A stretch of DNA of 64,000 nt from Clitoria ternatea. Its lineage: Eukaryota; Streptophyta; Magnoliopsida; Fabales; Fabaceae. The notes under the pieces were generated by a model. That model saw only the letters and a list, made by a program, of their open reading frames with translations. It ran no database searches and was not told the origin of the DNA. Location: contig CM075671.1 of assembly GCA_037962975.1 (NCBI GenBank), forward strand, positions 43,424,501 through 43,488,500, written 5' to 3'. Below, piece by piece: positions 56,233-64,000 of this stretch (positions are counted from its first letter, which is position 1; each line of letters opens with the position of its first letter). A program made the translations under genes and the position numbers.

Positions 56233-57213
56233 ATGGAAGGCGAAGGACAAGATTTCATGGAGAATTAACCTGAAGGCAGAACCAACCCCAACGTCTTCAG
56301 GAAACTCAATTTTGATTCTCATGGGGGTAGTTCAAAAAAGATAGTGACAGTGTCTAATCCTGATCCTCGTGATGAGCTGATTAGTCAACTCCAGAGGGAA
56401 CTCGCTGAATTGCGAAAAGAAAGGAGGCAAAACAAGGATAAGGAATCATCTCACACACGACACACTCCCCATACAACTGATGGTGAAAAATCCACCACTC
56501 TCTAATACTCAGATATCCCTACGTTTGAGGGGAGAGAACAGACTCGTGATTCTGAAGATGAAGCTTCCCGAAGGAAGAGAGAGTCAACGACAGCACCCCC
56601 AGTGGCTTACAAGCTAAAAGTTCCTTTTTCAAGGAGACTTATGAGCATCCATATCCCCAAGCACCTTCAAACTACTCAGCCACTTTCCATCGGAAAGTAT
56701 AATGGTGAAACTGATCCTACTAAGCACCTTGATGCTTATGTGTTTGAAGCCATGTACTTGGGGGCTGATGAAGATGTGATGTGTCGAATGTTCCCTCGAA
56801 CATTGTCTGAGGAGGCCCTCGGATGGTTTAAAGGCCTACCTTCTGGATCCATAGATTCTTGGGCTGAAATGGCAGCTACTTTTGAGACTCACTTTGTCAT
56901 CTCTAGAGATGTTCCCAGGACATCTCATACCTCGGCTCAGATTAAGCAGGGTGAAAACGAAGGCTTAAAAGATTTCTTGAAGAGGTTCTACAAGGAAGCA
57001 GCCCTGGTTCCTAACCTCACAGAGTCTATTAAACTGCATATCGTTATTGAGGCGCTGCAGCCAGGATCAGCTTTTGCTCTCTCGTTGGCAAAAAGCCCTC
57101 CATTAACTTTCGAGGAGTTCATGAAAAAAGCCTCAAAATACGTGAGTATAGAGATGCACTTAGAGGCGATAGCTGCAAAGAAAAAGCCATCAACACCACC
57201 TCCCCAAACCTAG
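56233..57213 (+). CDS. Tat gag (nonsense-interrupted)
   Basis: The frame starts at the ATG at 56233 and is shared with pol. Stops fall at 56266-56268, 56503-56505 and 57211-57213. Before the second stop is a charged coiled-coil segment (LQRELAELRKERRQ). The capsid-like Retrotrans_gag domain spans about 56602-57160: FSRRLMSIHIP, GKYNGETDPTKHLDAY, ALGWFKGLPSGSIDSWAEM, FLKRFYKEAALVPNL and FEEFMKKASKYV. It would package the element RNA in a cytoplasmic particle. The first and third stops look like single C-to-T changes of Gln codons. Translation today would begin at best from internal ATGs. Confidence 0.9.
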
Positions 57214-57228
57214 AAGGGGAAGGAGAAA

Positions 57229-59991
57229 ATGAGGTCAGAACGCATGGAGAGGCCATTCACCAATCCCAAAGTTAATAACCACTCTCCTCGACCTCGAGAA
57301 AGGCATGTTAATTCCTTCAGCCATTATGCACAACTATCTGCCAAGCCATCTCAGATTTTGAGAGAGGTCGGATGGCCAGCTTTTAGCATCTATGGCGTTA
57401 GAAGGCCAGCCCCCATGAAAAGACCAGGAAATCCCCGTAAGTACTGCGATTTTCATGAACAGAATGGTCATTCCACTGATGAATGCCAAGCTCTAAAGAA
57501 CGCAGTTGAAACGCTTATTAGAGAAGGCAAGTTAAAACAATACCTGTTCAAAGAAAAATCCTTTGACAGGGTAGAACGGAATGAGAAAAGAGAAAGAGAT
57601 CCAGACGACGGGGATGATAATAACCGCAATCCGGTTCGAAAATTCTCTGCTGCGGAGAAACAAAAAGGCGTGATGACTGATAATCCAGCACACAGAGACG
57701 ACATGCCCCAGCAACAGCGTCAGGGCCGACGTGAAGTTATTGACATGATTGCTGGAGGATTTGCTGGGGGAGGAGCTTCAATCACAGCTCGTAAGAATCA
57801 TCATAGAATGATTCTGTCTGTGCAAGGGAAAGTCAAAGACAATCGCCCTTACAGAGGTGGGATTAAGGCTCCAATAATCTCTTTCTCCGATGAGGATTTT
57901 GGCCCAACCGTTCCTGGTGGTGACGATGCCGTGGTCATCACTGCAGTGATAGCCAACAAGGATGTCCGAAGAATCCTTGTTGACCAGGGAAGTTCCTGCG
58001 ATGTTATTTTTTACAATTGCTTTGAAAGAATGGGTTTTAAAGACTCAGACTTACAGCCTTATACGCAGGAACTAACAGCTTTCAATGGAGCAAAGCAATC
58101 GACTAAAGGGTATCTTGATACCCTTATTTCGTTTGAAGGCGAACCAGGGGCCAGAACGGTTAAATCCCGAGTGCTGGTAATTGATGTCAAATCACCATTT
58201 AATGGTATCATAGGCCGCCCCACACTAAATGCAATGGAGGCAGTTGTATCAACCCCACACCTCCTTATCAAGTTCATTGACAAGGATAATGCTGTTTCAT
58301 CTATCCGGGGTGATCAAGAGATGGCCAGGTACTGCTACAACTTAAGCCTCAACATGACAAAGCTGGAAGCTTCAAATAAAAAGAGGAAACTTAATGATTC
58401 TGGAGCAGCTGCTGGATCTGTAAGCCTTGTCGACCTGGACCCTAGGGCGGATTTGAACATTGATCCGTCCAACCCATTAAAGCCCACACCAGATGGAAGT
58501 TCCAGGGACATCGTCTTGGGAGATTCTCCAGAAAAGATCACCCATATTAATGACAAGCTAGATACAGAAATGGAACAGCGACTACTGACGCTCCTACAAG
58601 AATTTAAAGACCTCTTTGCATGGACTGCAGCCGATATGCCTGGCATAGACCCTGCTTTCTGCTGTCATAAATTATCTGTCTATCCAGAGACGAGACCGGT
58701 TGCCCAAAAGAAAAGAAGATTGGGCCCAGAGAAACAGAAGGCAGCTTGCCAGCAAACTGAGGAATTGCTGAAGGCCGGATTTATCAAAGAAATCCGTTAT
58801 TCCTCTTGGCTCTCAAATATGGTGATGGTCTGCAAGTCTAATGGCAAATGGAGAATGTGCATTGACTATATGGACCTCAACCGCTGCTGTCCAAAGGATC
58901 CTTATCCTCTTCCTAATATAGATCGGATGGTAGATGATTCCTCTGGTTATCAATACCTGAGTTTCATGGATGCTTATTCAGGTTACAACCAGATTTCGAT
59001 GTGCGAAGAGGATCAAGAGAAGACAGCTTTCATAAATGATCGTGGTGTCTTTTGCTATACAGTTATTCCCTTTGGCCTAAAAAATGCTGGGGCAACATAT
59101 CAGCGCATGATCAACAAGGTTTTTAAAGGTATGCATACCAAACTTATTGAAGTGTACATTGATGATATAATAGCCAAGACACCGGTTGGAGGCGATCATA
59201 TTGAAGACCTACGCCAAGTATTTACCCGCTTGAGAGAATTTAACATGAGGCTAAACCCAATGAAATGCACTTTCGCTGTCCCTGCTGGGAAGTTCTTGGG
59301 TTTCATGTTAACTCAACGAGGTATTGAAGCCAATCCAGGGAAGTGCCAAACGATTCTAGACATGCAAAGTCCAAAGAATCTCAGAGAAGTCCAATCCCTG
59401 AATGGCAAAGTAGCAGCTTTGGCACGGTTCTTGCCAAAAATGGCTCACAGATCACTCCCCCTATATAAAATACTGAAAAAGTCCAAGAAATTCAAGTGGG
59501 GACAGGAACAAGAGAAAGCATTCCAAGAGCTTAAGGAGGTGTTGTCCAAACCTCCCATTCTCACAAAGCCTGACCCCGAGGACACACTCATTCTATACTT
59601 GGCTATTTCAGATGAAGCTTTGGGCGTTGCCTTGATAAAGGAAACTCCCGATGGGCAAAGACCGGTCTATTTCACTAGCAAAACCTTACAAGGTGCTGAG
59701 ATCCGGTATCAAAAAATCGAAAAGGCCGCCCTCGCTGTTGTTTGGGCCTCTCGACGGCTGCGTCCGTACTTTCACGCCCATCCAATCATAGTGAGAATGG
59801 ATTTACCACTCCGCTCTATTTTATTCAAGCCCGATCTCGCTGGGAGGATGATCAAATGGTCTATTGAACTCTCTGAGTTTGATATAGCCTATGAACCCAG
59901 AAGCGCTATTAAAGCTCAAGTCCTGGCCAATTTTATTATGGAAATGACAGGGACTGATCCAGATTCCCCTCGTGTCCATTGGACCATTTAA
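57229..59991 (+). CDS. Tat pol: protease, reverse transcriptase, RNase H
   Basis: The 920-codon open stretch is in the gag frame. In order: a knuckle-like CDFHEQNGHSTDEC (about residues 74-87), an aspartic protease with RRILVDQGSSCDVI (about 245, catalytic DxGS) and IIGRPTLNAM, then RT from about 490 to 700 with KWRMCIDYMDLN, SFMDAYSGYNQI, PFGLKNAGATYQRM and the catalytic VYIDDIIA (YIDD at 59155-59166; most relatives have YVDD). RNase H follows from about 790 with FTSKTLQGAEIRYQKIEKAA, ending SAIKAQVLANFI. Then VHWTI and a TAA at 59989, where relatives have Tyr followed by VDGSS. Apart from this stop the enzyme motifs look intact, so the element is probably a recent arrival. Confidence 0.93.
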   Translation: MRSERMERPFTNPKVNNHSPRPRERHVNSFSHYAQLSAKPSQILREVGWPAFSIYGVRRPAPMKRPGNPRKYCDFHEQNGHSTDECQALKNAVETLIREGKLKQYLFKEKSFDRVERNEKRERDPDDGDDNNRNPVRKFSAAEKQKGVMTDNPAHRDDMPQQQRQGRREVIDMIAGGFAGGGASITARKNHHRMILSVQGKVKDNRPYRGGIKAPIISFSDEDFGPTVPGGDDAVVITAVIANKDVRRILVDQGSSCDVIFYNCFERMGFKDSDLQPYTQELTAFNGAKQSTKGYLDTLISFEGEPGARTVKSRVLVIDVKSPFNGIIGRPTLNAMEAVVSTPHLLIKFIDKDNAVSSIRGDQEMARYCYNLSLNMTKLEASNKKRKLNDSGAAAGSVSLVDLDPRADLNIDPSNPLKPTPDGSSRDIVLGDSPEKITHINDKLDTEMEQRLLTLLQEFKDLFAWTAADMPGIDPAFCCHKLSVYPETRPVAQKKRRLGPEKQKAACQQTEELLKAGFIKEIRYSSWLSNMVMVCKSNGKWRMCIDYMDLNRCCPKDPYPLPNIDRMVDDSSGYQYLSFMDAYSGYNQISMCEEDQEKTAFINDRGVFCYTVIPFGLKNAGATYQRMINKVFKGMHTKLIEVYIDDIIAKTPVGGDHIEDLRQVFTRLREFNMRLNPMKCTFAVPAGKFLGFMLTQRGIEANPGKCQTILDMQSPKNLREVQSLNGKVAALARFLPKMAHRSLPLYKILKKSKKFKWGQEQEKAFQELKEVLSKPPILTKPDPEDTLILYLAISDEALGVALIKETPDGQRPVYFTSKTLQGAEIRYQKIEKAALAVVWASRRLRPYFHAHPIIVRMDLPLRSILFKPDLAGRMIKWSIELSEFDIAYEPRSAIKAQVLANFIMEMTGTDPDSPRVHWTI

Positions 59992-60390
59992 GTTGATGGT
60001 TCATCGAACCAAAGAGGCTCTGGAGCAGGTGTAGTTCTAGAAAGTGATGACGGAGTACACCTGGAAATCTCCCTTCGCTTTAATTTCAAAACATCCAACA
60101 ACCAAGCTGAGTACGAAGCTTGTTTGGCCGAACTGAGAGCTGCAATTGACATCGGAGCTTCTGAGGCGACGCTCTGCAGCAATTCACAACTGGTGATTTC
60201 ACAAATCTTAGGAGATTATCAGGCTCGCGAACCTCAACTCCAATTATACTTGAACTGTGTCAAGGAGTTGAGAGAAAAATTCTCGAAAATGGAATTCAAG
60301 CATGTTCCACGTGAAGAGAATACTAGAGCGGATATACTCTCCAGATTAGCAAGCACCAAACGACCAGGTAGCACCACTACACTGGTTTAA
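59992..60390 (+). CDS. Second (archaeal-type) RNase H of the Tat element
   Basis: In frame with pol, between two stops (59989 and 60388). Motifs: VDGSSNQRGSGAGVV (first catalytic Asp), NNQAEYEACLAELRAA (Glu), LCSNSQLVISQ and FKHVPREENTRADILSRLA (last Asp). In relatives the third motif is DSQLV with a catalytic Asp. Here it is Asn (AAT near 60181), a G-to-A change that should abolish activity. This extra RNase H is a Tat hallmark and is thought to have been acquired separately from the regular one. Confidence 0.88.
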   Translation, partial: VDGSSNQRGSGAGVVLESDDGVHLEISLRFNFKTSNNQAEYEACLAELRAAIDIGASEATLCSNSQLVISQILGDYQAREPQLQLYLNCVKELREKFSKMEFKHVPREENTRADILSRLASTKRPGSTTTLV

Positions 60391-61704
60391 AGCACACTAA
60401 CGTCGCCCAGCATTCCTCTTTTCCCTTCTCTAAATGCCATAACGACAAACTCCTTTTATGGAGACACATGGATGGCCCCCTACATCCGTTATTTGGCTGA
60501 TGGACAGCTACCTACGGATGAGAAGGAAAAGACAAGGATTAGGAGGGAATTACCATATTTCACTATGATCGATGGTAATCTTTACAGAAGGGCGCTCTCC
60601 GTGCCCTATTTGATTTGTCTCAAAGAGAATGAGGTGCAAGACGTAATGGAAGAAGTGCATGAAGGACAATGTGGACACCACGCCGGAGGAAGAAGCTTAA
60701 TGAGAAAAATCCTCAGGGCTGGATACTGGTGGCCCACGATGAAGCAAGACTCCATTGACTTCGTCAAAAAATGCGACGCTTGCCAAAAATTCTCTAATCT
60801 TCACCACACACCGGCGGAAGAACTCTTCATATCCGCTGTTCCATGGCCCTTCTACCAATGGGGATTGGATATTCTGGGCCCCTTTCCAACTGCTCCTGGG
60901 GGCATTAAATATCTCATTGTAGGGGTCAACTATTTCACTAAGTGGATAGAAGCAGAGCCGGTGGTACATATTACTTCAGCCCGAACTCGTCGTTTCATGT
61001 ATGAAAACATTATAACACGGTTCGGGGTCCCAGCACGGATTGTCACAGATAATGGCACCCAATTCACGGATAGAAAATTCACAGATTTACTCGAAGGGTT
61101 AGGAATAACCCAGATATTCTCATCCGTTGAACATCCCCAAACTAACGGCCAAGCTGAAGTGGCCAACAAGGAAGTGCTGAAAGGACTAAAGAAACGCCTT
61201 GGTGAAGCCAAGGGCGGATGGACAGACCAGCTGTGCCACGTCCTGTGGGCATACCGGACAACGCCTCATTCATCTACTAACGAATCCCCATATCGCCTAA
61301 CATACGGGGTAGAGGCAATGATACCCGTGGAACTGCAGATTACTTCCACAAGGGTCAAATACTTCTCTGAAGAGACTAATAATGCTAATTTGGCGTCAGA
61401 AATGGATGTCATACAAGAACTCAGAGAAGATGCATTCGTCAGAGATCAAGCTATCAAAGCCAAAGTTGCTCTCCGATACAACAAGCGAGTTCAATCAAGG
61501 ACTTTCAACGTCGGAGATTTGGTTTTGAGAAAAGCAAGTATAGGGAACAAATTTGCTCATCAAGGCAAACTAGCCCCAAACTGGGAAGGCCCATACAGGG
61601 TATCCAAGGTTGCTGGCAAAGGCTCTTACCGCCTTGAGAACCTTGATGGCACTCCAATCCGAAATAAGTGGAACACCCAAAACTTGTGCATCTACTATAG
61701 CTAG
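60391..61704 (+). CDS. Tat integrase
   Basis: Open from 60472 (410 codons), same frame as pol. It has an HHCC zinc finger (VHEGQCGHHAGG ... KKCDACQKF), then the catalytic core with WGLDILGPFPTAPGG (first Asp), RIVTDNGTQFTDRKF (second Asp) and TNGQAEVANKEVL (Glu). AYRTTPHSSTNESPY and the GPF/Y-type C-terminus (NVGDLVLRKAS, GKLAPNWEGPYRVSK) end at LCIYYS with a TAG at 61702. All three catalytic residues are present. It is the best-preserved protein in the window together with the RT. Confidence 0.93.
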   Translation, partial: STLTSPSIPLFPSLNAITTNSFYGDTWMAPYIRYLADGQLPTDEKEKTRIRRELPYFTMIDGNLYRRALSVPYLICLKENEVQDVMEEVHEGQCGHHAGGRSLMRKILRAGYWWPTMKQDSIDFVKKCDACQKFSNLHHTPAEELFISAVPWPFYQWGLDILGPFPTAPGGIKYLIVGVNYFTKWIEAEPVVHITSARTRRFMYENIITRFGVPARIVTDNGTQFTDRKFTDLLEGLGITQIFSSVEHPQTNGQAEVANKEVLKGLKKRLGEAKGGWTDQLCHVLWAYRTTPHSSTNESPYRLTYGVEAMIPVELQITSTRVKYFSEETNNANLASEMDVIQELREDAFVRDQAIKAKVALRYNKRVQSRTFNVGDLVLRKASIGNKFAHQGKLAPNWEGPYRVSKVAGKGSYRLENLDGTPIRNKWNTQNLCIYYS

Positions 61705-61883
61705 CTGTTGGAGCAATACATATTCTCCTATCCTCATTTTGGATTGAATACTGGAGAAATTATTTTTCCAGCTACGCTTTCATTGTAATTCTTATTTTTG
61801 ATTTAATAAGAACCTCTCACAACAATTTAACTCTTTCGAGTTTTTCTTATGCTGTGATTTTCAGTTTATTCGGCGTACAGAAG
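61705..61883. other. Spacer after Tat pol
   Basis: Non-coding, T-rich start of the pol-to-antisense-ORF spacer. TTGATTTAATAAGAACCTC near 61798 contains an AATAA-type polyadenylation word. Confidence 0.4.
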
Positions 61884-62026
61884 CATATTCAGGACGGATG
61901 ATCTCAACTACCTATTTAGTAGTTGACGATGTAACTCCTTGAATATGTGCAGCGCACAAGAGCATACTCAGGACGGATGATCTCAATTACCCATTCTGTA
62001 ATTGACGATGTAACTCCTCGAGTATG
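61884..62026. repeat. Two tandem 64-bp hairpins with paired base changes
   Basis: Copy 1 (61884-61947) and copy 2 (61963-62026) each have an outer stem (CATATTCAGGA with TCCTTGAATATG; CATACTCAGGA with TCCTCGAGTATG) and an inner stem (TCAACTAC with GTAGTTGA; TCAATTAC with GTAATTGA). In both stems a C/T change on one arm is matched by a G/A change on the other, so pairing is kept. Confidence 0.8.
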
Positions 62027-62036
62027 TGTAAGAAAT

Positions 62037-62490
62037 TGAAGGCCCGGATTGTAGGATTAAACCGAACTCTGGGTACGGTTAGTAAGTTTGGCTGAACACC
62101 GGTGAAGACCTGGGCTGTAGGATTAAACCGAACCTCAGGAAATGGGTTGTAGGATTGAACCGAACCCCATTCTAAGAACGGTAAAAGGGTAGAACCCAAC
62201 ACCGTATTGAAGGCTTGGGCGCAGTAAGCTGGTTCTTCTTCAAGACCACGCTGAACCCCAAGTAACGGGTGCAGTAGGTTCAGGATTAGCCCTGATCTGA
62301 ACCCCGTGTTGAAGGCTCGGATTGTAGGATTAAACCGAACTCTGAGTACGACTAGTAGGATTGACCGAACGTCGGTGAAGAATCGTCATTGGGTAAAACC
62401 AAAGACCGATTGAAGAACGGTTAGTAGGATTAAACTGAACGCCAAATATGACATGGATTGTAGGATCAAACCGAACTCCAAACACAACAA
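62037..62490. repeat. Degenerate tandem repeats around GTAGGATTAAACCGAAC
   Basis: About ten variants of GTAGGATTAAACCGAAC and related GTAGGTTCAG or GTAAGTTTGGCTGAAC words occur at irregular 30-60-bp spacing, many with GAAGRCYYGG before them. Non-coding in all frames. Confidence 0.75.
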
Positions 62491-63331
62491 GTAAGTTATA
62501 CTGAACTCCAAATTAATACTCTCTTTTGAAGTTCTTTATTTAGAAGTTTTATAGGTTTAAATTCTGAGTCATCAATTCTTCAATTGAAAGCTGACTCATA
62601 AACTCTGACACAAAAATAATTCATTCGGGTACGCCACAATCTGAGGCATATTCACCCGAAACCTCTCAGTCGAAAATATTTGAAGAGGAATTTCTATTTT
62701 AAATCCTCACTCTTAAGAACTCTCACGTGAAAGTCTCACTTAGAGTTTGTTCAAAGTACTGATCACCCAATGATACTGGGGGACAGCATCAACGGTTTAA
62801 CGAATATCTTGAGGAATGAACTCTTGATGAAACGTTCTCACAATCATTCCCCCTCAAGATTAACATTATAAGCCGTTCTCATGACAATAACATGTTCGCT
62901 CACAACGGCGATCCTATTATGATATTTACGACCAAAAGGCCTGACTTTCAAGAGGCAAGATATGCTTTCTACCGGGCTTTTATATCAAATTATCCATACT
63001 TGACAAAAGAAACCCTATCTTTTCTGTCAAATCAAGTCTTGGCTATCAAAATGCCTATACATGAAAAATGATAGTTATATATCTCTATCCGTTCTTCATC
63101 CTGCATGTAAAAGTCCGGAATGAAGGTTCTATGTTAATATCCGATCTTCATTACTTAAGTCCGGAATGATTCAATACACATGCAATCCCACTAAACAAGT
63201 ATATAAAGGCAAATGATTCTTTTATTGATCAAATGAAAATTACATGGAGAAATTCGTTTAGTCATCCAGAGCTGATCCCGGAACACAGCGAATTTGAATC
63301 AATAAAAAAGAAAGAAAATACAGGGAAGGCA
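62491..63331. other. Tat spacer between repeats and antisense ORF
   Basis: No coding frame. Two similar blocks with TCCGGAATGA near 63115 and 63169 and flanking CCGATCTTC/CCGTTCTTC words repeat the CCGG theme of the 5' LTR. Confidence 0.4.
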
Positions 63332-64000
63332 TTAGTTCTTTTGACTTGTATCCCCTTCCTTCCCTTTTCCTTTATCTCCGGTCTTGCCTTCGTTAACGCT
63401 AGAGCTTGTTCCTGTACTTCTGAGCTTCAGGAGAGAAGGTCCCATTGATTGGCCTTCAGGTAAAGGAGCAAACTCATATGGCATGTCAGGCGGACTCTCA
63501 TGACGGTTTTCAACAATGGCCACCAGTTTCCCTTGGTGAAACTCATAAAACGGATCAATACCATTCAAATTAAGTTTCACCTTGGGATTCCGGTATTGAA
63601 CTTGACGAACTGCCAACCCGAAAGATTCCTTGACTGCTTGATCACACATATCTACAGCTTCAGCCAATTCTGCTTTCGAATCCGCCAACTTTAAGAGCAG
63701 CTCCTTCTCCTTACGCGACCAATCTTCTGCTCCTTGAGAGTAGACAATCTTGGCTTCCTTAAGCTCCTCTTCCAGCTTTGAAGAGCGTTCCTTCTCCATA
63801 CAAAGACCGGCATGGAGGTCGGAATTGATTTTCTTTGGGTCAAGTACTTGGACCTCCAACTCCTTGGCAAGATACTTCAGTCTGGCAATTTCTTCATCCT
63901 TCTTATATCCTTCCTCTCTGGAAGCTTCTAATCTACCTTCTAAACGGAGGATGTTTGCCTTATCCTTAGCAGCAGTAATGCTAAGATCGTTAACCTTGCC
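63332..64000 (-). CDS. Antisense coiled-coil ORF of the Tat element (partial, continues past the edge)
   Basis: The frame is open from the window edge to a stop at 63332-63334, at least 222 codons, with no start needed inside the window. The edge-proximal part is a long charged coiled coil (LRLEGRLEASREEGYKKDEE, RSSKLEEELKEAKIVYSQ, KEKELLLKLADSKAELAEAV). It is followed by a compact tail with LAVRQVQYRNPKVKLNLNG, IDPFYEFHQGKLV and PYEFAPLPEG, and a Ser/Lys/Gly-rich end. It runs against gag-pol, downstream of it. The same tail pattern appears in the decayed ORF at 50220-50441. No catalytic motif is seen. The undamaged frame suggests recent selection or youth. Confidence 0.8.
   Translation of the reverse strand, partial: GKVNDLSITAAKDKANILRLEGRLEASREEGYKKDEEIARLKYLAKELEVQVLDPKKINSDLHAGLCMEKERSSKLEEELKEAKIVYSQGAEDWSRKEKELLLKLADSKAELAEAVDMCDQAVKESFGLAVRQVQYRNPKVKLNLNGIDPFYEFHQGKLVAIVENRHESPPDMPYEFAPLPEGQSMGPSLLKLRSTGTSSSVNEGKTGDKGKGKEGDTSQKN

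Larger units (their letters stand above)
55438..64000 (+). mobile_element. Young Tat-type gypsy retrotransposon, running off the right edge
   Basis: 5' LTR (about 55438-56161), primer-binding site (56168), gag-pol in one frame (56233-61704), spacer with hairpins and repeats (61705-63331) and an antisense ORF (63332 to beyond 64000). The 3' LTR lies outside the window. A second, archaeal-type RNase H between the normal RNase H and the integrase is diagnostic for the Tat clade. No ORF precedes gag, so it is not of the classical Ogre type. Only nonsense changes, no frameshifts, were seen in gag-pol. Confidence 0.9.

Noticed and set aside
57468..61211. Several 60-100-codon minus-strand frames across the Tat gag-pol
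   Set aside because: Shadows of the well-supported plus-strand polyprotein.

Overview
The window looks like gene-poor, heterochromatin-type DNA from a flowering plant, most likely a legume of the bean, cowpea or soybean group (tribe Phaseoleae). That placement is inference: it rests on Sirevirus, Athila, Tat and Ogre retrotransposons with legume-style LTRs, plastid-derived DNA, and LTRs carrying TCGCTTGAGCGA and TAATCGATTA arrays that I associate with these genomes. I found no host gene with an intact, plausible structure. Almost everything is mobile DNA, much of it nested and decayed.

Layout from left to right. 1-1020 is AT-rich and unassigned. 1034-4266 is a 5'-truncated Mutator-like element with a GRF zinc-finger gene and a transposase gene facing each other. 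4267-6473 is the 3' end of an Athila-like element (3' UTR, polypurine tract, LTR), followed by a minisatellite. 7084-7400 holds a CACTA transposase (DUF4216) relic. 9904-17236 is a CACTA element with matching AAT target duplications. It carries fragments of at least three ordinary plant genes (a PMT-type methyltransferase, a KH-domain protein and coatomer delta), all on the minus strand and with introns retained, and it has been hit by a solo LTR. A second CACTA-like end lies at 18.4-18.7 kb. 18.7-21.97 kb is a rotted Athila copy on the minus strand.

21970-40002 is a complete but dead Sirevirus (copia) on the plus strand: LTR, gag, protease, integrase, RT, RNase H, env-like ORF, LTR. It is opened by three solo LTRs, one of them a 4-kb Ogre-type LTR. 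40003-46424 is the 3' part of another copia element. Its LTR is split by a 2.3-kb insertion containing plastid trnM-CAU and clpP exon 1. 47051-54092 is the 3' part of a Tat-type gypsy element on the minus strand, with a solo Athila LTR inside its integrase. 55438 to the window end is a much younger Tat element on the plus strand. Its gag-pol frame is open except for five stop codons, and an antisense coiled-coil ORF runs off the right edge.

The pieces do not form a host pathway. The biology here is transposon biology: gene-fragment capture, LTR-LTR recombination leaving solo LTRs, antisense ORFs in Tat elements, and arrays of family-specific short palindromes in U3, just upstream of the TATA box, in several unrelated LTR families. 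All family assignments come from recognising motifs by eye. No database search was possible.
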